A DNA stretch of 64,000 nt from Brachypterus glaber (Eukaryota > Arthropoda > Insecta > Coleoptera > Kateretidae), in contig OY294048.1 in assembly GCA_958510825.1 (NCBI GenBank), positions 24,783,283-24,847,282 on the forward strand, given 5' to 3'. Below the pieces are notes generated by a model. The model ran no database searches. It was not told the origin of the DNA and saw nothing but the letters and a program-made list of their open reading frames with translations. Shown here piece after piece: positions 24,326-35,246 of this stretch. The position numbers and the translations under genes are program-made. Each line of letters starts with the position of its first letter. Positions within the stretch are counted from its first letter, which is position 1.

Positions 24326-24538
24326 AAACGGAATAGAATCTTGTCGAATGCAGCAAAAGATGTTTCTGCAAAATTATGTCCTAAGTATGTTCTTTGTAGA
24401 ATAATTAAAAAAGTGTCTAAAACTGTATATGAATTGAAGGATATAGATTCTGGCATGGTTGGAAATTATCATGTACGAGATATGAAACCATATCTTGAAT
24501 ATAACCCGAATGAGACAAACGATGAATCTACAGAGTAA
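24323..24538 (+). pseudogene. Integrase C-terminal tail of element C after the in-frame stop
   Basis: Same frame as the fusion above and separated from it only by the TGA at about 24323. It encodes KRNRILSNAAKDVSAKL, CRIIKKVSKTVYELKDID and NYHVRDMKPYLEYN, the SH3-like integrase tail seen in elements A and D, and ends in an acidic stretch. Confidence 0.82.
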
Positions 24539-25599
24539 AAATACCTTAAATACCTTAAATATTAATCTCTTACTGTAGGATTCATACAATTACCTTATCT
24601 TGACTTTCTTATTGTGCACAAAATTCCCATTTTTTAGAGTACCCACTCGAAATTTAACCCCCCCGACATGTTACATGTTTCGGTTTTCTTAAAATCCCTT
24701 CTCAGGTTGTTATGAATATATCACCTGTTTTTCAGTTACAATTGGTCATGACATTTGTAACTTGATTTGCTTTTAGTATAATTTATACTGAAGTACAAAT
24801 ACCCCCTCCCTTAAATTTCTTATTCGAAAAGAGTACCTTTATCTTTTCCTTTAAGTTTTATATTTAAAAGGTTGTTTAAACAGTGATGGAAACTTAACGA
24901 TTTTGACATGAAATTTTTTTTTCAAAAATTTTTAATCCTGATTATGACCCCTCCCAATTTTGTCCCTTTATAGGCGTTCGGTCTACGACAATGGCCAAGA
25001 CATTGTTTAAACATTAAATTCCTTTTGATTTTCTTTACCTGCTAAAAATTTCTATGTTTAGAAATTTACCTTTTTCTTTTGTGTGTACATGTGTACATAT
25101 AACTTACCTTAACTTGTTTAAAATGTATACTATACATTGTACTACCGGATTGGACTTGTAAATATTAGTTCTTTGAACGTTATGTTTGATGAAAAAAATA
25201 TTTCGTTGAGTAGTAAGAACTTAGTTCATAGTTTTCGCATTAGGAGTTATATTGAAGGGGCTTTATACACCCAATATTATTTCCCTAGCTTAGAAAGAAG
25301 CTACCATATAACAAATCCTGCTCGAGGCCTAGATATGGACTAGATTTCACTACATAGTTCCCTTATTATCTTATCATAATTATCATACTATCTAAGTAAT
25401 TTTCTTAAAATTCTCTTATACGAGGGTTAGTTATTATTCTCATATACGAGGGTGATTTTCATGAGATGATTTTCCATCTCGATTTCTTTTAGTTTTTCAA
25501 TTAAACTTATAGAATTTTGTTTAGTTTGTTGGAGTTAGGTGTTGGAAAATTTTTTTTTGTGTTTAAAAATTTTTTCTTACCTACTAAGGGGAGAATTTT
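24539..25599 (+). other. 3' untranslated region of element C
   Basis: About 1 kb after the last codon and before the 3' LTR; no env-like frame. Contains a C run (24658) and repeated CGAGGGT words near 25420-25450. The polypurine tract AAGGGGAGA is at 25587-25595. Confidence 0.6.
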
Positions 25600-26896
25600 T
25601 AGCATGTCTAAATGACAGTTGCTCAATTGTTGCTTAATTATATTACAAATAATTAATATTGCTTAGAGATTATTATAATTATATTTTATTATTATTTATA
25701 ATAGTTTATTTTAAACCCCGATGTGCCAATTGATATCAAATTTTATTCCTTTTATTCCGCCACCGCACGGAAAGCATCAATACTTTCTTCTGTGAGTGTA
25801 GCGCAACGCGCCCGTCTTGAATTACTTCCTTTCCTGTATGAACCATATCAGCGCTAGCATGTATCGCTTACATACAATTACCTCACGTGCTAATAAATAA
25901 TCATGTGTGTCCAGCTCTTAAATAATAAGGTGAGTTATTCAATCCTTTTATTTTCTTGTTCATTATTTATCTAAATAATATAAGCTAGATTCTAATATAG
26001 TTTTATATTAGGGCTTTTTAGATCGTACCGATCTTTCTTACCTTTCCATCCATGTGGACTTTAAACCCACGCCTTGTGCGTATTCATTACCATGCTGCCT
26101 GCCTACATCTAGAATGGCTTCGATCTCTAATATCTTCAAATCAACTCTACCTCCCATTGAACATAATACATAATATCGAACATAAATAATTATCACTGAG
26201 TGATAAAATACAACCAGAAGTCGTTGGACTCCACCATCTTTGATACTGTTACCACACCGGAATGCAATAACCAGCCATGTTGAATCTATGTGCTCCTTTT
26301 AAAGCTAAGTACCGATTTTTTCTTCATCTGTTATAATGATTACAATTTCAATGATATCCCAAAATACCAAATTTTCGCTAATTATAATAATTTAATTCTA
26401 AATGTTCCTGATTTAGGTTCGTTTATAAATCTGTGATAAACTTATTAAGCAATATTATATTAAATGTGAAATGATTTTTAAATATATCTTTTCTTTCTTT
26501 TTCGAAAACAAAACACATCAAAATCCATTAATAAAATATTAAATAGTATCCCATAATTTTGGCAAACAAATATCACCTACGGTATAGCCGAGGCCGTCCA
26601 ATACCTATTTAATTTGTTGACCAAATAAATATTAATGGTTGGCGCCCAAATCAAATATCTTTGTCATAAGAAATCATCTCACATAAGTAACACAGGTATG
26701 TATTGAACATATTTTATTTTATTAACTGATAGTAATTACACCTTTAATTTACATTTCCGAACCCCGCCTTTAGCGAGCCGAATAACTTAACTTAAACTGA
26801 GCTACCGCCGATATTTTGTTTAAACACTTAAGCAAAATATCGAAAGACCTGCCTTTAATAATTTTTTATTTACTGGCACAAGAAGTCGTTACAAAT
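25600..26896 (+). repeat. 3' LTR of element C
   Basis: About 1.3 kb, the fuller of the two LTRs. It carries the LTR-internal TGGCGCCCA motif at about 26639 and ends GTTACAAAT before a short ATGCT repeat. Confidence 0.92.
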
Positions 26897-27204
26897 GCTA
26901 TGCTATGCTATGATATCTAATGTGTGATTGGTTGTATCATAGGAACTGCGTATAAGAATTATTTTTGCGAAAAGACTAAATGGTCACTCTGATTGTTGAA
27001 AATTATATGGACATGGCTCCCCCTGTACTCATCACAAGAGGCCCGGACTCTCCTTGGAATATTGTATATAGTTTTAAATTTAAAAACTGCACAATTTTTA
27101 AATACATCGGTATATATTTTTAGTCTTTTTTTTGTTTAATAAAAATTTTTTGACTTAAAAGTTCCCCCCCCTGGAATTTGGAAAAGTCGGCGCCTCTGTG
27201 GCCC
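26897..27204. other. Spacer with a remnant of the AGGCGCCGAC-ended family
   Basis: Starts with four ATGCT-type units. Near 27165-27195 it has CCCCCCCTGG followed by AAAGTCGGCGCCTCTG, which matches the right end of the element at 20208-20876. Confidence 0.5.
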
Positions 27205-27904
27205 AGTGTACTGTGACCTATGGTCATTTGAACTTTACAAATTGGTCCGTGACCGTATGGGATTTGTTCCTACTGTTACATTCGGACTTTTAGTTATGTA
27301 ACCTCTGCTTGAGCTTTAACCCTGACGGGTGGCCATGGTCGTTTGAACTTTTAGTTCTGTTCTATGACCTCCCAAAACTTGTTTAGGACAATGGCAGATG
27401 GCCCATAACTCATGGTAGTTTGAACTTTTAGTTCAGGTCCGTGAGCTCTCTAAACCATGTTTAGGACTTTGGCCCATGACTCGTGGTCGTTTGAACTTTT
27501 AGTTCAGGTCTGTGACCTCTCTAAACCATGTTTAGGACCTTGGCCTGTGGCCCATGACTCGTGGTCTTTTGAACTTTTAGTTCAGGTCTGTGACCTCTCT
27601 AAACCATGTTTAGGACCTTGGCCTGTGGCCCATTACTCGTGGTAGTTTGAACTTTTAGTTCAGGTCTGTGACCTCTCTAAACCATGTTTAGGACCTTGGC
27701 CTGTGGCCCATGACTCGTGGTCGTTTGAACTTTTAGTTCAGGTCTGTGACCTCTCTAAACCATGTTTGGTACTTTGACCAGTGGCCCATGACTCGTGGTC
27801 GTTTGAACTTTTAGTTCAGGTCTGTGACCTCTCTAAACCATGTTTGGGACTTTGGCCAGTGGCCCATGACTCGTGGTCGTTTGAACTTTTAGTTCAGGTC
27901 TGTG
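27205..27904 (+). repeat. 78-bp tandem minisatellite running into the assembly gap
   Basis: The word GAACTTTTAGTTC recurs at 27493, 27571, 27649, 27727, 27805 and 27883, exactly 78 bp apart; one earlier spacing is 71 and copies before 27400 are degenerate. Because 78 is a multiple of three, the array reads as a 26-residue repeating peptide, but no start or host context supports coding. Each unit contains TGAACT-TTT-AGTTCA, a perfect 6-bp hairpin. Confidence 0.92.
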
Positions 27905-28104
27905 NNNNNNNNNNNNNNNNNNNNNNNNNNNNNNNNNNNNNNNNNNNNNNNNNNNNNNNNNNNNNNNNNNNNNNNNNNNNNNNNNNNNNNNNNNNNNNNN
28001 NNNNNNNNNNNNNNNNNNNNNNNNNNNNNNNNNNNNNNNNNNNNNNNNNNNNNNNNNNNNNNNNNNNNNNNNNNNNNNNNNNNNNNNNNNNNNNNNNNNN
28101 NNNN
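27905..28104. other. Assembly gap of 200 N
   Basis: Exactly 200 unknown bases, beginning inside a unit of the 78-bp repeat. The round number suggests a placeholder, so the true array length is unknown. Confidence 0.97.
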
Positions 28105-29084
28105 AAAATTCTTAAAAAATACGGGCTGAGCTTACATAACGCTGGAGCGAAAATTCGTTAAATCGCTTCATATTTTAAATTTAAAAAATGAGCCTAAGCC
28201 CCTTATATTGTACTAAAAATAAGGTTTTTACTCTGGTGCCCTTTAAGCTACAGCGACGAATTTTTGCATTATTATTATAATAAGGGCAATTAATTTATTT
28301 TTTTGAATTTATCCAGAGGCGTGCATAGGACAAAGTATTTTGAGGGTTGACAACATTTTAACACATTTATGCCCCGAACATGAAAAATGTAGTATACACT
28401 ATAAGCAACATTTTAAAAATACAATTAATTTTGCCACCAAAAATACTTTTTAAAAGGCTCCTCTCCTTTATTAAATTTAGGTGTTTAGGTGAAGTGCTTT
28501 TGCTTATCACCCTGCAGCATTAAATTGTATTGTTCCCTTCCCTTTGAATGACCGTAGGGCTGCTTTTGGGACCAACCTTAAAACTTTTTTTGATATTTTT
28601 GGATGTACAGAAGTCCAAATCAAACCAAATCTCTTAAATTTAGGCATGCCAGCTGCTGCTCGACCATGTATTTTCTCGAAATTTAAATAAATATTGTATA
28701 TTGTAGAAATTTCCTGAGCTTGTCCGATGTAACTCGTGAGCTACTGATTGAAAAATGTTTTTTACAAAAGTTGCAGGAAATTTCATGTATAATTTTTGTA
28801 ATAGCTATTTTTAACCTAGGTGGCGCTGAAGACGAGATATTCTTGAAAAACTGGTTTTTCGGTAGCATGTTTCCAATATGGCGAAACGCCCTTTTATGAA
28901 TAAGTTCCTGGCCTATTTGTTTACTTATAATCAAATAATCTATCTAATTAATCGCAAAAAAGGGTCACTTAACCTCCTGTTCTTTTTAAGAAATAGTTTA
29001 ATTAAAACAAACATTACATTTTCTTATTATAAAATACGGCTTGATCTAAAACTGCAACGAATTAAAAAAATAAAAAATACGTTT
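28105..29084. other. Unassigned AT-rich stretch
   Basis: No gene, RNA or clear repeat recognised; the 70-85-codon frames on either strand are unsupported. Confidence 0.5.
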
Positions 29085-29945
29085 TTTTTTTAATTATTTA
29101 TTTTTTGATGCGAAATTTATTTTGGTTTTTAAACTATTTTTTTTATGATTTTATAATTCTTTTGATTTCAATTAATAATAAATAGAATATAACTTTACTT
29201 CAAATTGACCTATTTATTCAAAAGTTATAAAGGTCACGTGACCTTTTTTTGAGATGAAATAAAATTCTCGGAACATTATATTATTTTTACTTTTATTTAA
29301 CTGCAATTTCGCGGTTCTTTCACACGTTTTTTTTTGCAACAGATTTTTATATTGCCTGAATTTTTTTTGTGCATTCCTATATGCAAGATAACCATATTGC
29401 TAAATTTTTTTCCTGATCGGGCCACAAACTCGACCCCAGGCTAGGCATACCTTGACAGAAAAGCCCTATTTTCTTAATTCTTGCATAACATTGTTATTAT
29501 AAAATATATTCATTTTAAATTTGAACATTTATACCTAATCAGTAACTATAATTTTATAAAAAAAATATTTCATTTTAACGTATAGGGGGCGCTGTCAATT
29601 TTCTCAAATTGTACTTCGTTTAAAATAAGGGTCGGACAACAGGAAATGAATTATTCTAATTATTCTAATTTTTGATTTCTTTATGTATATAAAAATCTTA
29701 TTAAAAACACCAAAAAGAAACAAAATTCCTGTTGTCCGACCCTGTTATTGTAATGAGTATCTATTTCAATCACAAAAAAGGGTCACGTGACCATCTTTGA
29801 ATAAATAGGATAATTTGAACAACAAATTCTTTTTTGAAATTGAAATCAAAAGGCAACTTTATAAATAATAAAAAATAAAAATTTAAAAACAAAAATATTT
29901 CGAAACATCTTAAAAAATAAAATATTTATTTTTTTTTATTTTTTT
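29085..29945. repeat. 860-bp imperfect palindrome
   Basis: Left arm and right arm are inverted copies over roughly 160 bp. AAAGGTCACGTGACC at 29229 answers GGGTCACGTGACC at 29779, TTATTCAAA answers TTTGAATAA, and TTTTGATTTCAATT answers AATTGAAATCAAAA further out. The 12-bp palindrome GGTCACGTGACC marks both arms. A smaller inverted repeat sits in the middle. Confidence 0.7.
29628..29743. mobile_element. 116-bp inverted-repeat element nested in the palindrome
   Basis: AGGGTCGGACAACAGGAA (29628) and TTCCTGTTGTCCGACCCT (to 29743) are perfect complements around a short AT-rich loop. This is the size and form of a very small MITE. Confidence 0.75.
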
Positions 29946-30012
29946 TATTTTTTGTATTTTTAGATTAAACCGCATAATTATTAATTATATTATATTAATA
30001 ATTATTAATATA

Positions 30013-30985
30013 AACAACAAAATCTAATATTTTAGGCCAACCTATTTATTAAAAAGTACCGGAGGTAACCTGACCCTTTTGATTGATTGATTGATTGATA
30101 TTTACAAACTACAAGAAAACAGTTTTCGTCCAAAAAGTCGAAACGGAAACAAACCTTTAGCCAAATTTTATGAGAAGTTGAAAAATTAAAAATAATTGTT
30201 CTCAAGATCATTAAAAGAATAGTTATTTTAAAAATTAAAAAACTATTGAATATATACCAATTTTCAAGTGAAAATTTAAAATTGTACAATGTGAATGCAA
30301 AATAAGTAAAACTCTTAATACTTCCCTAAATATCAACTCTGATTTAGTGTTTTACTTATTTTGCATTCAGATTGTAAAATTTTAAAATTTCATATGAAAA
30401 TTGGTATGTTTTTAAGAACTAAAACAATTTTTTATTTCCACGGCAGTGTCGGAGCTAGGGGAAGGGTAATATTTTTTTATGTTTTAAATAATTAATAAAC
30501 AAAATCTAATATTTTAGGTCAAACCTATTTATTAAAAAGTACCGGAGGTAACCTGACCCTTTTGATTTATTGATTGATTGATATTTACAAACTACAAGAA
30601 AACAGTTTTTGTCCAAAAAGTCTAATCGGAAAACCCTGTTTTGGTAACAAACCTTTAGCCAAATTTTATGATAAGTTGAAAAATTAAAAATAATTGTTCT
30701 CAAGATCATTAAGAGAATAGTTATTTTAAAAATTAAAAAATTATTGAATATATACCAATTTTCAAGTGAAAATTTAAAATTGTACAATGTAAATGCAAAA
30801 TAAGTCCAAACTCTAAATACGTCCCTAAATATCAACTCTGATTCACTGTTTTACTTATTTTGCATTCAGATTGTAAAATTTTAAAATTTCATGTGTTGGT
30901 ATGTGTTTTTAAGGACTAAAACAATTTTTTTATTTCCACGGCAGTGTCGGTGCTAGGGGAAGGTTAATATTTTTGTTATGTTTTA
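30013..30985. repeat. 483-bp direct tandem duplication
   Basis: The word ACCGGAGGTAACCTGACCC occurs at 30058 and 30541 and the surrounding 450 bases repeat in order, ending TCCACGGCAGTGTCGG in both. Small indels separate the copies. A (GATT)n run is inside. Reverse-strand frames of 85 and 109 codons repeat with the unit and are not supported as genes. Confidence 0.88.
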
Positions 30986-31153
30986 AATAATTACGTCAGT
31001 CTGTCCGCTAAAGAAAATTTATTATAAAAATTTAAAAACCAGAATAAATTTCGAAATCTAAATCTAAATCTAAAATAAAATAAGGACATACATTTTTAAT
31101 TTTAAACAAAATTATAAAAATATTAATTTATTATTCCATCAATCTATTTTCTA

Positions 31154-31239
31154 ATCATCGTACAGAGTGATATTGGTAGACTGACAGTTTCGGGCTGTTG
31201 GCCGTCTTCAGTACCAAGAGTCAACTCTGCACGCTGATT
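31154..31239 (-). ncRNA. Hammerhead ribozyme, type I, family 2, copy a
   Basis: Core CTGAAGA, stem-loop II, GAAA, a 3-bp stem III with triloop (ACT GTC AGT), cleavage triplet GTC between 31179 and 31178. Stem I pairs TTGGTA with TACCAA and, beyond an internal loop, CGTGCAGAG with CTCTGTACG, then AATCA with TGATT. Stem II has a C-C mismatch at its base (CGGC/GCCC), so this copy is probably slow or inactive. Confidence 0.75.
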
Positions 31240-31507
31240 AAGAAAACGTTTTTAGACTTTACTCGCAAAAGAAATATAGCCATTAGATTGATGTAGACTT
31301 GTGCGCCATCTATTTCTAGATGTAGACAACTACTCATACCTCTCCTATTCTGGAGACTTTGAATGGTAGCAAGTTGAAGACTTGTGTGTCTCAAGCACAT
31401 AGTACCACTAACGGGTGGTTAGACGTAGAATTAGTAAGGACAGAAATTTTTAATTTTAAACAAAATTATAAAAATATTAATTTATTATTCCATCAATCTA
31501 TTTTATA

Positions 31508-31573
31508 ATCATCGTACAGAGTGATATTGGTAGACTGACAGTTTCGGGCTGCTGGCCCTGTTCAGTACCAAGT
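31508..31573 (-). ncRNA. Hammerhead ribozyme, family 2, copy b (truncated, mutated)
   Basis: Stem II GGGC/GCCC and stem III are intact, but the core reads CTGAACA (the conserved G is C), and the copy ends at the inversion point, so the 5' distal half of stem I is missing. Expected to be dead. Confidence 0.65.
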
Positions 31574-31630
31574 CTACATCAATCTAATGGCTATATTCCT
31601 TTTGCGAGTAAAGTCTAAAAACGTTTTCTT

Positions 31631-31697
31631 AATCAGCGTGCAGAGTTGACTCTTGGTACTGAAGAGGGCCAGCAGCCCGAAAATGTCAGTCTACCAA
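31631..31697 (+). ncRNA. Hammerhead ribozyme, family 2, copy c (split by an insertion)
   Basis: CTGAAGA, perfect stem II GGGC-CAGCA-GCCC and GAAA are present. Stem III has one mismatch (AAT GTC AGT). The 3' half of distal stem I (CACTCTGTACGATGATT) is displaced to 31831 by about 129 inserted bases. Confidence 0.7.
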
Positions 31698-31826
31698 GAT
31701 CATTTTTTCAAAAATATTTTTTAAATTATTTTCAAATATAATGGAGAGCCTCTACCACAAGCCAAAAGCTTATTTGGGGCTCTCCATGACTCTGTATAAA
31801 CATAAATAAACATAAGTAAAAATAAA
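31698..31826. mobile_element. 129-bp insertion splitting a ribozyme copy
   Basis: Comparison with the intact copy at 32115 shows the repeat resumes at about 31827. The insert has a hairpin (GGAGAGCC/GGCTCTCC) and an ATAAACATAAATAAACATAAG tail, resembling the 3' end of a retroposon. The exact family is unknown. Confidence 0.55.
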
Positions 31827-32114
31827 ATATCACTCTGTACGATGATTAAAAAATAGATTGATGGAATAATAAATTAATATTTTTATAATTTTGTTTAAAA
31901 TTAAAAATTTCTGTCCTTACTAATTCTACGTCTAACCACCCGTTAGTGGTACTATGTGCTTGAGACACACAAGTCTTCAACTTGCTACCATTCAAAGTCT
32001 CCAGAATAGGAGAGATATGAGTAGTTGTCTACATTTATAAATAGATGGCGCACAAGTCTACATCAATCTAATGGCTATATTCCTTTTGCGAGTAAAGTCT
32101 AAAAACGTTTTCTT

Positions 32115-32201
32115 AATCAGCGTGCAGAGTTGACTCTTGGTACTGAAGAGAGCCAGCAGCCCGAAACTGTCAGTCTACCAATATCACTCTGTACCATGAT
32201 T
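32115..32201 (+). ncRNA. Hammerhead ribozyme, family 2, copy d
   Basis: Core CTGAAGA and GAAA, stem III ACT-GTC-AGT, cleavage expected after GTC at 32175. Stem I is complete apart from one C for G near its outer end: TTGGTA/TACCAA, internal loop, GTGCAGAG/CTCTGTAC. Stem II has one A-C mismatch (GAGC/GCCC). This is the best complete copy of the family. Confidence 0.8.
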
Positions 32202-32225
32202 AGAATATAGATTGATGGAATAATA

Positions 32226-33076
32226 AACTAAAATAAAATATTTAAAAAAATGTATTTTCAGTTGGTTTGGACTTTTAGATTAAACCGGCATACAGTTTGA
32301 TTTCAAAGCTCCGTACAAATTGCGATTAAGCGAAGAAGTTCCAATCTTATGTGAAGCTCAAGAAAGTGAGTGGAAATTTAATGCATTTAAATAGTTTTTA
32401 AGTTAACAACTTTTGGCATTTCTTAGCAATTTTACTTTTCCTGGCTGGCTTCTAAATATTCTTTTTGCAAATTAGTTTTTTATTCACAAAACTTTTTTTA
32501 CAGGCCTTAAGGACAAACTAACAACTAACCTAACCTAAGTATATCAATGGCTTAAAGACAAATTTGCCTAAAATAGTATTTTATGTAGGTATTGTAAATT
32601 AATTTTGCAGTAACTTAGTAAAATACTATTTTTCTTGTATCTACTTACTTTTTTGTCTAAAATTAGACAAACGTTAAAATAACTAAATAACAAACAATTT
32701 TTTATTTATTTATTTATATATTAATTTTTTTTTTTAGTTTTTATTATTTTAACTGTACCATTTATTACATAAAAAAATTGACAGCTTCTATAAAACATCA
32801 ATTTAAAAATTGGTGATTTTACATCCCGTTGTCACTCTTAATGTTTTTTCTATCCTTAGTGTACTATGGACCTCCCCCCAAGCGAGTGTTTTTTTATGAT
32901 ACTTCCAAAAATTATTTAAAATTTTTTGTCGAAAAATAAAAAAATAATAATATCCTATTTTAGCCCCTTACCCCATCCCTATTTTTACCAAAAACAATTT
33001 CAGCCTAGAACCCATTGTCCAAATTTGAAGTCTTTAGCTAGAAGCGTTCTTGAGTCATCTTGGTCACAAATTTCCC

Positions 33077-33078
<2 letters not shown>
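32226..33078. other. Unassigned AT-rich stretch
   Basis: No gene recognised. The phrase CTTTTAGATTAAACCGGCATA at 32269 resembles TTTTTAGATTAAACCGCATAA at 29959, so the repeats between may have been inserted into one older unit. Confidence 0.45.
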
Positions 33079-33109
<31 letters not shown>

Positions 33110-33139
33110 TACAAACCGACAGACAGACCCAGACAGATT
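33079..33139 (+). repeat. (GACA)n microsatellite
   Basis: About eight uninterrupted GACA units, then imperfect ones up to CAGACAGATT. Confidence 0.95.
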
Positions 33140-34032
33140 TACGGAAATCATCTTTTTCAACCTTTTTTACTTTGATCTAGGACGATTTTTTACTTTGATC
33201 TAGGACGCATTATTTTATTTAAAATTTTCTGTTAGGGTTTTTAGACAAACAACATTAAGGTAATGTATGACAAACAAATTTATTTTACTTTTTTTACTTT
33301 CTTAGAGAAAAAAATTGGTGAGTCACTATTGCACATTTTGGTCCACTATTGCATTACGAACGAGATCTGACCTTCAATAACACGTTTTTTTTTAGTAGAT
33401 CTAACCTAACAGAATAGTCAAAATACCAATAATTATGCTCTGGAAGTTAAATAAACGTTTTTTACTGTTCTTGGAGTAACCTTTAAAAATGAAGAATAAC
33501 TAATGCGTAATTAATGTTTAAGTACCTAAATGGATTTCAGTTACTAAGATCTCAAAGTTGTAATTATTTTTTATTAATAAAACAAAATTGGTAACAGCGC
33601 TCCTGCATTTGTGCAGAAAATGATGTTTTTTGGGCCAACAAATAACTTTCTCGATAAAACAAATTTTGTTTTTTTAAGAATCTTTCTAAAAATATCTTTA
33701 TAAATCCTTGGTAAACCTTGCCTTGTTAGCTTTTTTAAGAATGCAGTTGGCTTTTTCAACATCCCCAATAATATGTTTGACTGGTAGCCTATACCTGTGG
33801 GCCACTTGCACTAATAAAAGCGATAATTTTAATAATGCAATAGTGCTTTAAATGCTTGTATCGTGCCAAAAAGAAAACCCTCTGTTATGAGGGTGGTATG
33901 TAATGAAAGATATATATGTCCTTATTACATTTATAAAAAAACGCAAATCTCAAAAAAACATATGGGCCACTCTTGCACTATACGCCTCATTTATTATCTA
34001 TCCACATGATGGCCAGTTTAAACCCTATTTCC
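33140..34032. other. Unassigned stretch
   Basis: AT-rich, with two fragments of the GGGCCACTTGCAC MITE end (33799 and 33964) but no complete element. The 64-codon reverse frame at 33574-33768 is lysine-rich and unsupported. Confidence 0.45.
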
Positions 34033-34172
34033 AAATACGACTTAAAAATGTAAACGGAAAAACGCAAAAAATGCAGTACGCTGATAGGTTCAATTTCAAT
34101 ATTGATTAAAATTGAACCAATCAGCGTACTGCATTTCTTGCGTTTTTAAGTTTACCTTTTTACTTCGTATTT
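34033..34172. repeat. 140-bp near-perfect palindrome
   Basis: AAATACGA and TTCGTATTT at the ends, AAAAACGCA and TGCGTTTTT, ATGCAGTACGCTGAT and ATCAGCGTACTGCAT, GGTTCAATTT and AAATTGAACC pair in order around ATATTG. This would form a long hairpin and may be a MITE. Confidence 0.82.
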
Positions 34173-34326
34173 GTAATTGCCAACGTCACCCATGGTATCG
34201 TGTTATGCTAGAGAGGTCGCATAACATCCAAATAGAAGCAACGGAAAAAATGTTAAGTAGACTAAACTATATTTTATGAAGCGGAATTTGGACACCCAAA
34301 AATAATTTTATAGTATCCCTGCTGAA

Positions 34327-35010
34327 AATGTACGGGTCTGTGCGGGTATAAAATCAAATCCGGTTTAGTATGTTTCATACCCGTCAAGTCGGCTTTCACC
34401 CGTCACAGCGTTTTAGACCCGCAATTTCAGATTTAATTTAAACCTGCACAAGTCTGTTTTAATACGTTTTAAGTCCGGTCTTTGCACCCGCGTCATAAGT
34501 CCGCCCAAATCCGCCTAGACCTGCAAATCTATACCGGCCCAAGTCTGCATAAATATGTTATTTACCTGCAAATAGTTATACAGGTCCAAGTCTGCACAAC
34601 ACCGCACATGCCAAATCCGCACAAGTCTGTTTTAATACGTTTTAAGTCCGGTCTTTGCACCCGCGTCATAAGTCCGCCCAAATCCGCCTAGACCTGCAAA
34701 TCTATACCGGCCCAAGTCTGCATAAATATGTTATTTACCTGCAAATAGTTATACCGGCCCAAGTCTGCACAACACCGCACAAGCCAAATCCGCACAAGTC
34801 TGTTTTAATACGTTTTAAGTCCGGTCTTTGCACCCGCGTCACAAGTCCGCCCAAATCCGCCTAGACCTGCAAATCTGTACCGGCCCATGTCTGTACAAAT
34901 ACGTTATTTACCTGCAAATAGTTCTACCGATCCAAGTCCGCACAACACCGCACAAGCCAAATCCGCACAAGTCTGTTTTAATACGTTTTAAGTCCGGTCT
35001 TTGCACCTTT
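34327..35010 (+). repeat. 173-bp tandem repeat, three full copies plus partials
   Basis: TTTGCACCCGCGTC begins units at 34482, 34655 and 34828, spaced 173 bp, with a partial copy at 35000. The left end (GGGTCTGTGCGGGTATAAA at 34336) resembles the hairpin at 54831. Each unit reads as a 57-residue phrase in one frame, but the frame differs between units (173 is not a multiple of three), which argues against coding. Confidence 0.9.
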
Positions 35011-35246
35011 GGCTGTCAATTTAATCCAAGTTTAAAGTTATTATCATTATCAAGTTATTATTATTGCTGCAAGTGGCCCTTAGTCGCTTGTAATTTTTTA
35101 ATTGAAGTTTAAACAGAGAAAGACATACACAGGTTAACCGGCGCTAGAAGCACAAAAAATTGGTTATATATAAGTTTGGTGCCTATATATGTTCAATTTA
35201 ATCCAAGTTTAAAGTTAAACCATCGTTGGTGCAAGTGGCTCTAAGG

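Larger units (their letters stand above)
21547..26896 (+). mobile_element. Element C: internally deleted gypsy element, non-autonomous
   Basis: LTRs of about 1.19 and 1.30 kb (starting TAGCATGTCTAAATG, ending GTTACAAAT) flank only 2.9 kb. A lysine-type primer site follows the first LTR and a polypurine tract (AAGGGGAGA, 25587) precedes the second. The coding part is the start of gag fused to the end of integrase, with protease, RT, RNase H and integrase core all gone. Gag and integrase pieces match elements A and D. A target-site duplication could not be fixed. Confidence 0.9.
31125..32225. repeat. Cluster of four 354-nt hammerhead-bearing repeats, two minus then two plus
   Basis: Two head-to-tail copies lie on the minus strand (to about 31572) and two on the plus strand (31573-32225), so their 5' sides face each other. 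The minus pair has cleavage sites 354 nt apart. Shared blocks include CCACCCGTTAGTGGTACTATG, AATAGATGGCGCACAAG and the ribozyme. One plus copy is split by an insertion. The unit size and ribozyme class fit animal retrozymes or Penelope-like element repeats. No protein is encoded. Confidence 0.85.

Noticed and set aside
27457..28161. Repeat peptide frames over the 78-bp minisatellite, one crossing the N gap
   Set aside because: The frame is a by-product of a period divisible by three, and part of it is unknown bases.
31125..32225. CRISPR-like array, because of repeated inverted blocks
   Set aside because: Eukaryotic context, long units and no regular short repeat and spacer pattern; the blocks are hammerhead repeats.
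34482..35112. 69-94-codon frames in the 173-bp array
   Set aside because: The unit is not a multiple of three, so each frame is a separate chance reading of the same DNA.
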